Of a stretch of 64,000 bases of DNA, positions 22,572 through 28,953 are shown one piece after another. The position numbers and the translations under genes were made by a program. The first letter of the stretch is position 1, and each line of letters begins with the position of its first letter. The stretch comes from Arundinibacter roseus (GTDB taxonomy: Bacteria; Bacteroidota; Bacteroidia; Cytophagales; Spirosomataceae). The notes under the pieces are model-generated. The model ran no database searches. It had not been told where the DNA came from and worked only from the letters and a program-made list of their open reading frames with translations. The stretch lies in assembly GCF_004348825.1 (NCBI RefSeq), contig NZ_SMJU01000004.1:62818-126817 (forward strand). Direction: 5' to 3'.

Positions 22572-22596
22572 AAAAAGCCCTCCGGGTGGGGAGGGC
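22572..22596 (-). terminator. Terminator insulating umuDC
   Basis: GCCCTCC (22577-22583) pairs with GGAGGGC (22590-22596), followed on the minus strand by TTTTTGGGC. It would stop minus-strand read-through from the early genes before the umuD promoter. Confidence 0.7.
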
Positions 22597-22809
22597 GCCT
22601 AAGTAGGGAGGGGGAGGGGTTACAAATGATTTTGGTCTTATGGAGATGAAAATAACTATAGAAGAATTGTATTTATTAGAATCACTAAGTTAATATTTGA
22701 GGCAATTAGAATCAAATGGCTAGCAAGTAATTTAATTATTTGATAATGAAGGTGTTCAGTCATATTTGATGGATTTATTTTAAAATTGGGATGTTTTAAC
22801 CCTTCCCAA

Positions 22810-23250
22810 ATGGAATATAGAGCATCAGAGGCATTATGTGAAATCTTGTTAAAGAATGGTTTTGTTGATACTACGCATATACCCTATCCTGGATATGCGA
22901 AGCAAATGAAGGATAGAGGTTATGATCCAGGCTTCATGAGGAGGAAATTGTCATTTGGCGGCCCACGTGGACGAAATCATATTTTATTTGTTGAAGGCTC
23001 ATTTCTAATTTATGTAATGGGTAATTATATAAAACCAGGTTTATTTTTCTCTTTGAGGCCCGAAGAATTGAAATCGGTTATTGCATTCTTTAAATGTGAT
23101 GCATTCTCTCGTAGTAAGCTTTTTTCTGATCACAATGGTAAGATTTATGAATTGTATCAGGTATTACGAGAAATGCAAGAAGAGCCTAATTTCTATACAC
23201 AGAAGCGATATGAGCTATTTAGGGAGGAGTTTGATAAGGTAAAGTTGTAG
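22810..23250 (+). CDS. Hypothetical AT-rich cargo protein on the opposite strand
   Basis: ATG 22810 gives 146 residues starting MEYRASEALCEILLKNGFVD. A TTG eight codons upstream (22786) is also open. The protein is basic in the middle (GFMRRKLSFGGPRGRNH), contains HILFVEGSFLIYVMGNYIKPG with a possible hydrophobic strand pair, and ends in a charged helix. No domain is recognised. It is the only plus-strand gene in the prophage body apart from the repressor and is AT-richer than its neighbours. That is typical of a moron gene expressed in the lysogen. Confidence 0.6.
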   Translation: MEYRASEALCEILLKNGFVDTTHIPYPGYAKQMKDRGYDPGFMRRKLSFGGPRGRNHILFVEGSFLIYVMGNYIKPGLFFSLRPEELKSVIAFFKCDAFSRSKLFSDHNGKIYELYQVLREMQEEPNFYTQKRYELFREEFDKVKL

Positions 23251-23282
23251 AGTGCTTTGAAAATCTCTGAATCTAAAATGAA

Positions 23283-23318
23283 AGAGACTGTCTCAAAATT
23301 TGATTTGAGACAGTCTCT
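23283..23318. terminator. Perfect 15-bp hairpin between convergent genes
   Basis: AGAGACTGTCTCAAA (23283-23297) and TTTGAGACAGTCTCT (23304-23318) are exact complements around a 6-base loop. The T-rich tail (TTTCATTTT) is on the minus strand, so it best serves the converging minus-strand transcript and may also cap the plus-strand cargo gene. Confidence 0.75.
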
Positions 23319-23561
23319 ACCCCATGAGCAAGGTTTATACCTAAATAGTTGCCTGCCATTTGCCAAGACGTTTGACTGTTTAGCAATATGGAAAAGTTTA
23401 CGTGTGAAAAATCGAAAACAAAAGATAATTTGGTTGGACAGCTGCTGCATCGGATGCTGCGGAGCATGATCTTGACCGTTTCGACCAGGCTAACTGGCTA
23501 CTTTCCAATGTTTCGCAAAAACCAACCATAGAATCTTTGGTTTTCATTAAATACCGAAGCT
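23319..23561. other. Intergenic segment with no convincing gene
   Basis: The segment between the hairpin and the stop of the 114-residue gene contains only a 47-codon plus-strand frame (23388-23531) with no start signal or recognisable product. I see no other structure. Confidence 0.4.
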
Positions 23562-23906
23562 TTAAAATAGCTCTGGCTTTATGGGATTGGGCTTCAATCC
23601 ACGTTTCGTTAATTCATAATCTATCCCGCATAATACCATTTGTAATTCCTGCGAAATGTCTTCCTGCTGAAATCTTCGATGCAGAATCCTGGAAACCGAA
23701 ACTGGTATTTGGTAATGGTAAGATTTTCCCTTGTCTGTTTTTCGGGATGCCCGGATGTACATTACTTCCAGTTTTAATGAAAATTCGGCCAATACAATTA
23801 GTTCTTCCCGCGCCTGAGGGTTATGGGCTATTCGCTCTGCAACTCGCACATAATTTCTTAATTCTGTGAGCTCATGCAGGTTGAGCTTAATTCGTAATGG
23901 CTCCAT
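23562..23906 (-). CDS. Hypothetical early phage protein, 114 aa
   Basis: The ATG at 23906 opens a 114-residue protein, MEPLRIKLNLHELTELRNYV, with long charged helices and a basic middle (YIRASRKTDKGKSYHYQIPV). The terminal half contains ISQELQMVLCGIDYELTKRG. No family is recognised. It starts 3 bp after the 113-residue gene and is probably in one operon with it and the replication-type gene. Confidence 0.55.
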   Translation of the reverse strand: MEPLRIKLNLHELTELRNYVRVAERIAHNPQAREELIVLAEFSLKLEVMYIRASRKTDKGKSYHYQIPVSVSRILHRRFQQEDISQELQMVLCGIDYELTKRGLKPNPIKPELF

Positions 23907-23909
23907 TTA

Positions 23910-24251
23910 TTACCAGTTAAACTGTTTCTCCATTTTCCAGACCCCATTTTCAAACTGGTAGATTTTGTTCTCAGCCCCGGTATCTTTATTAATTCTGGTA
24001 TCAAAGATTGCGGCAGAATGTACTTTTCCTCTAAAATAGGTCTCCATGATCCGGAACATTTCGTTTACAGCATCTCCAATATTCCTGATCCGGGGCTGAG
24101 CCCATTCGTTGGACCACTTGGACCACTCATTGCCATCATGGAAATTAACGACCATGTAGCAGCTGGCCATTTTTCGTTGCTTATCTTTCTGCTCCTGGGT
24201 CAGCGGTTTACGCTTGGAGGTCTGCTGTCCTAAAAATCGACGATCTTTCAT
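23910..24251 (-). CDS. Hypothetical early phage protein, 113 aa
   Basis: The ATG at 24251 carries the shared start context ATCTAAGCAA. The protein starts with a basic, disordered 30 residues (SKRKPLTQEQKDKQRKMAS), then a beta-rich domain with several tryptophans (DGNEWSKWSNEWAQPRIRN) and ends GVWKMEKQFNW. It is unrecognised. It lies between the replication-type gene and the 114-residue gene. Confidence 0.55.
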   Translation of the reverse strand: MKDRRFLGQQTSKRKPLTQEQKDKQRKMASCYMVVNFHDGNEWSKWSNEWAQPRIRNIGDAVNEMFRIMETYFRGKVHSAAIFDTRINKDTGAENKIYQFENGVWKMEKQFNW

Positions 24252-24294
24252 TTGCTTAGATGTGTTTATAAATGGATAACTGCTTAAATTTTAA

Positions 24295-25758
24295 TCAATC
24301 GGTATAATACCCTGTACCATCACCTTCCATGTAATTTTCAACATACACAATCACTTCCTTAGTAACTTCTCCACCTGCCCGGCGGGCTCGTTGGGCGGCC
24401 TGAAAGCGTGGTGACTGAAAATTATGGGTTTGGCGATCAAGATATTGTTTGGCAAAACGTTCCCGGTATTTAGCGCCCAGGCCTGCGAATAAAGCATCAT
24501 AGTATTGATACAATCCCAGTTCGGTTTTGCCGGCTACCTCTTTGCGAGGTGTTTGTCCCATTCGTAGTTTCAGGAAGTCACGTCGGGCAGTAATGAGCAA
24601 TCGATCACAGCGCTTCCGATGAGCATACGCATCTCGTTGCCGTTTCTGCTCTATTTTGTCCTTCTTCATCCAGGCTTCAATGCCAATGAATCCGAGATGG
24701 TTTTCTCTGTCAAAATAGCCTTTTCCGGCGATGACCACTGCGTATGGATCCGGTCGATAGGCATCCGGGTGTCGATCAAAGTAACGTCCGGCTTTATCAA
24801 GTTTGCTTAGCTGATAGACCTGTACGTTTAGCCATTCTGCATCCGAAAGCGGATCGGTAAAATTGTTGTAGACACCTGCCATTATGGCGTATAGGGCAGC
24901 TTCCTGCTCCTGATCATTGAAATCTCGTCCCGGATAAATCACTCGCCATGCATATAGCCAGAACTCAACCAGCATTTTAAGATGCATTGGGGCGAGATCC
25001 TTAGGGTTACGACGAGGTGTTGTGGGTTGTGGCAGCCGTATGGAGGTCATCGCCTGCCGGGGCCGCACGCCGCCGCCTCCAACTTGATCTTCTCTCCGTC
25101 CGGCGGTATTGAGGGGTTGCTGGCCGACAGCTGTGGTTTCTGCTCGACCCCTCTGTCCCTGAACGTTCTCTCCGTGTTCAACCAACATATCCACTTTCCT
25201 TGTTTCTTTTTTTTCTATTATCTCTATGTAGGTACTATTAAGCGGAAAAATTTTCGGGTTTTCCCCTTCAAAATGCGGTTTTGGAGCATTTTTGAACTCG
25301 TTGGCGGGGGTTTCTGATTCGGGCTCAAACAGGAATTTCGGGCTTATCCACACTTCAAAATCCTTCCTTGTACCATGAAATTTTGTTTGGATGTAGCCAA
25401 GCTCCCTGAGCCTGGAAAGATGGTTTCTGACGGTTCGATCGGTGCATCGGCAAAAGGGGGCGAGACGTACATTATTGGTATGTAGACCAGGCGGTGAATC
25501 CTTCGTATAGGCTCCATCAGCCATCATGGAAGCCGTGCGGTTATAATTTCGGACATACTCCGTTACCAAAGCGTGAAAGGTGGTACTAATCGCTTCCGGA
25601 ATCAGGCCGACCCTGCGGTGTATGAGCTGAACATCTGGTTTGCCATCTGCTGTCATGATCTTTCGTTCAACAGCTTGCGTAGGGCAGCTATTGTTATGCT
25701 CATCAATGGCCTTATATGCCCGCCGTACTACATTTGATATCTCAATTCTGGGTAGCAT
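24295..25758 (-). CDS. Winged-helix, replication-initiator-like phage protein
   Basis: The 487-residue protein has a winged-helix segment near residues 105-135 (FCRCTDRTVRNHLSRLRELGYIQTK), matching the layout of phage replication/DNA-binding proteins. A disordered Gly/Arg/Gln-rich linker follows (residues 190-255). A helical C-terminal domain has several lysine/arginine-rich helices (WMKKDKIEQKRQRDAYAHRKR). It is the largest gene of the early region. An initiator or helicase-loader role is inferred. It is preceded by a 415-bp leader containing two tRNA-like elements and further hairpins. ATG 25758 is the only sensible start. Confidence 0.6.
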   Translation of the reverse strand: MLPRIEISNVVRRAYKAIDEHNNSCPTQAVERKIMTADGKPDVQLIHRRVGLIPEAISTTFHALVTEYVRNYNRTASMMADGAYTKDSPPGLHTNNVRLAPFCRCTDRTVRNHLSRLRELGYIQTKFHGTRKDFEVWISPKFLFEPESETPANEFKNAPKPHFEGENPKIFPLNSTYIEIIEKKETRKVDMLVEHGENVQGQRGRAETTAVGQQPLNTAGRREDQVGGGGVRPRQAMTSIRLPQPTTPRRNPKDLAPMHLKMLVEFWLYAWRVIYPGRDFNDQEQEAALYAIMAGVYNNFTDPLSDAEWLNVQVYQLSKLDKAGRYFDRHPDAYRPDPYAVVIAGKGYFDRENHLGFIGIEAWMKKDKIEQKRQRDAYAHRKRCDRLLITARRDFLKLRMGQTPRKEVAGKTELGLYQYYDALFAGLGAKYRERFAKQYLDRQTHNFQSPRFQAAQRARRAGGEVTKEVIVYVENYMEGDGTGYYTD

Positions 25759-25843
25759 ACAGGCGTATGAGTGGGGTTAGTGACTTCATTTTGTTCATAC
25801 TAAAATGGCATTTGCATAAAATTTTAAACAAACCTTCCCTTAC

Positions 25844-25869
25844 CCACGCCAGGCGTTACCCTGGCGTGG
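25844..25869 (-). terminator. Perfect 10-bp hairpin in the leader of the replication gene
   Basis: CCACGCCAGG (25844-25853) and CCTGGCGTGG (25860-25869) flank CGTTAC. On the minus strand the following bases are GTAAGGGAAGGTTTG, not a clean T-run, so it could be an attenuator or mRNA stem, not a full terminator. Confidence 0.5.
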
Positions 25870-25904
25870 TTTGGGCACTCATGTAGAATTCTGCTCTACC
25901 CTGT

Positions 25905-25961
25905 GAAAGCTCCAGGAATCGAACCCGGCCCCGAACCAACACGGGGGCACCGGCAGCTTTC
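25905..25961 (-). ncRNA. tRNA-like element 1 (57 nt)
   Basis: On the minus strand the 5' end GAAAGCT pairs perfectly with AGCTTTC at the 3' end (7-bp acceptor-like stem). Immediately inside the 3' end is a T-arm: CCGGG, loop TTCGATT, CCTGG (canonical TTCRANY loop, 5-bp stem with one G-U). The D arm is absent. The linker GCCGGTG contains a GG pair that could dock on the T-loop, and a CCCC/GGGG hairpin (loop about 11) replaces the anticodon arm. A 22-nt leader (25962-25983) is shared with element 2. It is not a functional tRNA by any standard layout. Confidence 0.65.
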
Positions 25962-25983
25962 TCCTTGCCTGAGTAAGCAGACA
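25962..25983 (-). repeat. 22-nt leader repeat of the tRNA-like elements, copy 1
   Basis: TGTCTGCTTACTCAGGCAAGGA on the minus strand (reported here in two parts: TGTCTGCTTACT and CAGGCAAGGA) immediately precedes the acceptor-like stem. Copy 2 at 26118-26139 differs at one base. Confidence 0.75.
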
Positions 25984-26014
25984 ACTCCTTCTTAAAAACC
26001 CTCCTCTATCCGAT

Positions 26015-26039
26015 ATCTGATGTCTTTACATCATCAGAT
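26015..26039 (-). other. Hairpin between the two tRNA-like elements
   Basis: ATCTGATG (26015-26022) and CATCAGAT (26032-26039) form an 8-bp stem with a 9-base loop. It directly follows the 3' end of element 2 in the minus-strand direction. Confidence 0.55.
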
Positions 26040-26041
26040 GC

Positions 26042-26117
26042 GAAAGCTCCGGGAGTCGAACCCGGCCTCACCAATCACCTACATTCAATATCCACTCTGA
26101 GGGCTCCAACAGCTTTC
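26042..26117 (-). ncRNA. tRNA-like element 2 (76 nt)
   Basis: The ends are the same as in element 1: GAAAGCT and AGCTTTC pair over 7 bp, and the T-arm is CCGGG, loop TTCGACT, CCCGG, here perfect. The linker GTTGGAGC again contains GG. CCTCA and TGAGG (5 bp) close a loop of 27 bases in place of the D and anticodon arms. Total length is that of a tRNA, but no D-stem or anticodon stem can be drawn. It is preceded by the second copy of the 22-nt leader (26118-26139). Confidence 0.65.
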
Positions 26118-26139
26118 TCCATGCCTGAGTAAGCAGACA
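26118..26139 (-). repeat. 22-nt leader repeat of the tRNA-like elements, copy 2
   Basis: This copy matches 25962-25983 at 21 of 22 positions and abuts element 2 in the same way as copy 1 abuts element 1. Confidence 0.75.
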
Positions 26140-26173
26140 GCACCTTGCATTAGTATCCCGTTATCATGTTTAC

Positions 26174-26419
26174 TCACTTTGCTAGTTTTTCCAGATACTC
26201 CTTCATTGCATCATCTCGTTTCCTGATGAGCTTTGGCCGGCTGCACCCCCAGCGCAGATACACCAGCCAGGGAGATTTATTTTTTGATTCCCGGACCGCC
26301 CATTCCCAGAAAACGAAAAGCGCTGCTGATGCTTCTAATCCGGAGGAGTCCTCTAATTGCCCGCACAAGGCCGCTGCCCAGGTACGACTTTGGCCTATTG
26401 TTTTGCTTTCGTGCTTCAT
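26174..26419 (-). CDS. Hypothetical early phage protein, 81 aa
   Basis: The ATG at 26419 opens an 81-residue protein, MKHESKTIGQSRTWAAALCG, with a hydrophobic centre (ASAALFVFWEWAV) and a basic helix (YLRWGCSRPKLIRKRDDAM). No family is recognised. It follows the 94-residue gene by 8 bp and is the last gene before the leader with tRNA-like elements. Confidence 0.55.
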   Translation of the reverse strand: MKHESKTIGQSRTWAAALCGQLEDSSGLEASAALFVFWEWAVRESKNKSPWLVYLRWGCSRPKLIRKRDDAMKEYLEKLAK

Positions 26420-26427
26420 AATAGTTG

Positions 26428-26712
26428 TCAGATTGAGCCATTCAATTTCTCTGAAATCTTCGTTATCGATAAGCCAAGAAATGCTTCATGCAAGCCTTTC
26501 ATTGTAAATGATTTTTCGACGCTCGTAATCATAAATTCAGCAGATCTTCCTGTGAATTCTCCCTTTATTGCGCACCGTTCTTTGATCATGAGTCTGTCGC
26601 CAATGCAAACTTTTTCATCAAAGAAAACCTGTTCAATAATCAGGAATTTCAAGTTGCCTTGGATCAAATTTTCGTAGCGGATGGGCGTGGAAGTGATGGC
26701 GTATTCATTCAT
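26428..26712 (-). CDS. Hypothetical early phage protein, 94 aa
   Basis: I choose ATG 26712 (MNEYAITSTPIRYEN), overlapping the zinc-finger gene by 8 bp; a longer frame to 26832 would overlap it by 128 bp. The protein is beta-rich with alternating charged residues (FLIIEQVFFDEKVCIGDRLMI) and ends in a short helix. It is unrecognised. It sits in a tight four-gene early operon. Confidence 0.55.
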   Translation of the reverse strand: MNEYAITSTPIRYENLIQGNLKFLIIEQVFFDEKVCIGDRLMIKERCAIKGEFTGRSAEFMITSVEKSFTMKGLHEAFLGLSITKISEKLNGSI

Positions 26713-27037
26713 GACTACCTCCTTTCCCACAAAAGCGGACGTGAGCTCCACGAGCCTGTTTAGAGTTAAAGGTTTTGCCACAATCGGGGCAGGCAAATAG
26801 CGCATCAATACTCGTAGCTTTTCCTGGCTCAACCTGCGAAGCTTTTATTGGGAGTTGATTTCCCCGACGTTCTTCTGCCTTTTGAACTAGCCAGCTGTTG
26901 GGAGCCAGCATAAGCTTCCGACATAGACGTGCAATAGCTGTCAAATGATGGTATTCCTGAATCATATCTCCCTCACATTCAAGCATTCGCTCGTAGTGAT
27001 TTTCCAGCTTTTCCTTGTAGTAGGATATTAAATGCAT
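26705..27037 (-). CDS. Small phage protein with C-terminal C2HC zinc-finger-like motif
   Basis: The 110-residue protein has a helical N-terminus (residues 1-60) and ends with FACPDCGKTFNSKQARGAHVRFCG: C-x2-C-x12-H-x3-C, a classical zinc-finger spacing with cysteine in place of the second histidine. Such fingers are rare in bacteria and occur in phage early proteins and Ros/MucR-type regulators. DNA or RNA binding is likely. It overlaps both neighbours by about 10 bp in an early operon next to the switch region. Confidence 0.65.
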   Translation of the reverse strand: MHLISYYKEKLENHYERMLECEGDMIQEYHHLTAIARLCRKLMLAPNSWLVQKAEERRGNQLPIKASQVEPGKATSIDALFACPDCGKTFNSKQARGAHVRFCGKGGSHE

Positions 27038-27234
27038 TGCATTAACTGTTTCAGAGTTTTCACCAACTTTGGTTTATAGCGCAACATGGGCGTTGCCGTA
27101 TAAACCTTTGCTTCTTTACGAAAACCACCAGTTGCGCCAAGGGCAAGTAGGGCATCGTTCCATTTTGAAGTAGGGATATACCCCACCAGTCTACCGTCCA
27201 CCCGGACGGTACATTGATTTTCAATCGTGATCAT
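27028..27234 (-). CDS. Hypothetical early phage protein, 68 aa
   Basis: ATG 27234 has the shared start context ATCTAAGCAA. The 68-residue protein starts MITIENQCTVRVDGRLVGYI (a beta hairpin) and has a basic C-terminus (LRYKPKLVKTLKQLMQCI). It is unrecognised and overlaps the zinc-finger gene by 10 bp. It heads the early operon. Confidence 0.55.
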   Translation of the reverse strand: MITIENQCTVRVDGRLVGYIPTSKWNDALLALGATGGFRKEAKVYTATPMLRYKPKLVKTLKQLMQCI

Positions 27235-27277
27235 TTGCTTAGATGTATAGTTGAAAATGGACTCTAAAAAGCTCTCA

Positions 27278-27379
27278 TTACGGATCTGAGTTATTCAGTC
27301 CCTTAGCTATTTGCCTTCCCCAGGCAAGGATTGCCAGACATAGGCAGATGTATAGGAATATGTAAATCATTTTCTTCAT
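27278..27379 (-). CDS. 33-aa single-span membrane peptide
   Basis: ATG 27379 opens a 33-codon frame, MKKMIYIFLYICLCLAILAW and a polar tail, ending at a TAA. It has a basic start, one hydrophobic span of about 17 residues and a short tail, like phage lysis or membrane-active peptides. It is too short to be certain. It lies between the regulator gene's terminator and the 68-residue gene. Confidence 0.4.
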   Translation of the reverse strand: MKKMIYIFLYICLCLAILAWGRQIAKGLNNSDP

Positions 27380-27401
27380 GTAGTTGAGTTCATTTTAAAA
27401 T

Positions 27402-27454
27402 GGGCCTGAGCTGCGCTCCTCAATCCTCATGCATTCCATGGCAGCATCAGGCCC
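27402..27454 (-). terminator. Hairpin after the small regulator gene
   Basis: GGGCCTGA-GCTGC (27402-27414) pairs with GCAGC-A-TCAGGCCC (27441-27454), 13 bp with one bulge. The minus strand continues ATTTTAAAATG. It is long-looped, so moderately certain. Confidence 0.6.
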
Positions 27455-27479
27455 TTACTGTGTGTGTAGAGTAGTATGG

Positions 27480-27737
27480 CTATGCGTCTGTTTCAAACAA
27501 GCAGGGTATCGCCTTACTCGGTAGTCTGAATAGCGATTCGGCTTTCGGGATATTTCTACAAATTATTGTTTTCAGAATAGTAGGCATTTCTACCATTCTA
27601 TTATCAGGCTTTACGGTCCAGTTGTAAAACCTTTGGTGACTTACTCCGGCCGCTGCAAGATCTTCCAGGATTTGAGCTCTAACAGGTCTCCGTTGCTGTT
27701 GATACAGCTTCCCTAGCTTGTTTTTTTCTTTTGCCAT
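27480..27737 (-). CDS. Small lysogeny-region regulator (Cro-like by position)
   Basis: ATG 27737 (MAKEKNKLGKLYQQQRRPVR) gives 85 residues. The longer frame to 28070 would be an AT-rich, low-complexity leader and is rejected. The segment LEDLAAAGVSHQRFYNWTVK predicts a helix-turn-helix where the second helix contacts DNA. It diverges from the repressor across a 580-bp AT-rich control region, like cro versus cI. No family was recognised. Confidence 0.55.
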   Translation of the reverse strand: MAKEKNKLGKLYQQQRRPVRAQILEDLAAAGVSHQRFYNWTVKPDNRMVEMPTILKTIICRNIPKAESLFRLPSKAIPCLFETDA

Positions 27738-28319
27738 AGTCAATTCTATATGCCATTTGTACAAAAAACTTTGATTTTTTATCAATAAGTTTGTACAATT
27801 GTGCAATTCTTTATGCAATAATAGATGATATAATCTATAAAATAAAAGATATAATATAAAAATTTTTATCATAAAATTCAATATGTTGATTATCAATGTA
27901 TTATAAAAATATGAATTAGAGTATATAGTTGAATTATTACATTGAAAATTCTGAGAATTCAGGAGAAGCCCTGATAAATGAAAATAAATCAGAATTTCAA
28001 GTGAGAAATTGATCAGTGCATCGCCAAACAGATAATGATCATTATTAGGCAATAGAAGAATTAGCGACACTAGTAGATCAATTCTTAGAATTTAGGACTT
28101 GTTTCAAAACAATTTAGAAAATGTTTGTTTTGATAAGCAGGTAGGTGTTCGAGTTCAATTCGATCAGAAAACTTGTTGATCAACGGGTCATTAAGTTTCT
28201 ATCAGGTTAGCATAATTAAACAATTGGTAATACACTATATTCCTAAGCCAATTAAATTAATTTATTGATAGTGAGTTATTTAAAGAAAAAATTTTAACAA
28301 AAAATCAAAAGTAAAATTT
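27738..28319. promoter_or_regulatory. AT-rich divergent control region of the lysogeny switch
   Basis: The 582 bp between the small regulator and the repressor are strongly AT-rich and carry no credible gene. This is where divergent promoters and operators should lie. No clear set of repeated operators stands out by eye. Confidence 0.45.
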
Positions 28320-28763
28320 ATGGAAAACACGGTTAATAATAGGATTAATCAGCTGATTCATTTCCTAAATAAGAACCACAAGACGTTTGCCGAATCTATC
28401 GGTAAGGCGCCAACGGTTATTTACAACACCGTTAAAGGAAAGAACAAACCAAGCTTTGATGTTCTGGAAGCTATTTGCGAGGTTTATCCTCAGGTCAACC
28501 CAGGCTGGCTGTTGAAAGGCGAAGGGGAGATATTACAATCCGAGCCAAAATCAAAACTAACAGATCAAGCACCAGACGGATATTTGCATGAGCATATTCG
28601 GCGATTAGAGGAAAATTTTTCAAAACTGGCCAACCAACTTGAAAAAAAAGATGAGCAAATTGAGAATTTGCACGAAATGTTGAAGATGGCGTTGGGAAAG
28701 TTTGATCCTGACAGCGACGAACCGAAAATGGCATCTTTTACAATTTTGAGAAACGCTAGTTAA
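28320..28763 (+). CDS. XRE-family phage repressor with C-terminal coiled coil
   Basis: The 147-residue protein begins with a HTH_3/XRE domain over residues 5-65: INQLIHFLNKNHKTFAESIG, APTVIYNTVKGKNKPSFDVL, and ICEVYPQVNPGWLLKGEGE, the last being the usual ending of this domain in Bacteroidota phage regulators. A coiled coil follows (residues 85-125, HIRRLEENFSKLANQLEKK). It is on the plus strand, opposite the rest of the prophage, as expected for the lysogeny repressor. ATG 28320 is the first start. Confidence 0.85.
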   Translation: MENTVNNRINQLIHFLNKNHKTFAESIGKAPTVIYNTVKGKNKPSFDVLEAICEVYPQVNPGWLLKGEGEILQSEPKSKLTDQAPDGYLHEHIRRLEENFSKLANQLEKKDEQIENLHEMLKMALGKFDPDSDEPKMASFTILRNAS

Positions 28764-28783
28764 GTTGTTTTTTGATATATAAA

Positions 28784-28938
28784 GGTGGCACTTACGGTGT
28801 CAGGATAATAAGCCACTGGCTTAAACGGTTCTTTATCAGTTTTTTATGTCTATCAGAATGATCCGATATTCTCCACAAAACCCGCTTTACAGCTATGTAA
28901 AGCGGGTTTTTGCTGTATGTGCCACCCTATTTGCCACC
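28784..28938. other. Candidate prophage right end / attachment region
   Basis: GGTGGCAC (28784-28791) and GTGCCACC (28919-28926) are inverted, part of a longer imperfect match, and TTGCCACC (28931-28938) repeats the motif. TAAGCCACTGGCTTA (28809-28823) is a short palindrome that could be a core or operator. The segment lies between the last phage gene and the first host gene. Arm-type repeats of a tyrosine recombinase are one explanation. The matching left end is outside the window. Confidence 0.35.
28877..28911 (+). terminator. Strong terminator after the repressor
   Basis: AAAACCCGCTTTACA (28877-28891) pairs perfectly with TGTAAAGCGGGTTTT (28896-28910) over 15 bp and is followed by TTTTTG on the plus strand. 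It isolates the host sialidase gene from the prophage. Confidence 0.85.
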
Positions 28939-28953
28939 GTTAATACTATTCGC

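Noticed and set aside
23388-23531. 47-aa plus-strand ORF
   Set aside because: No product family, no upstream context, no neighbour coupling.
25905-26117. Standard tRNA genes
   Set aside because: Acceptor and T-arm are present, but no D-stem or anticodon stem can be drawn in either copy, and one copy is only 57 nt.
839-26712. Mu-like transposable phage
   Set aside because: No MuA/MuB transposase-type genes are visible; the repressor and switch fit a temperate phage with an off-window integrase, though that is unproven.
27480-28070. Extended 196-aa form of the small regulator
   Set aside because: The extra N-terminal part is low-complexity AT-rich translation; the ATG at 27737 fits better.
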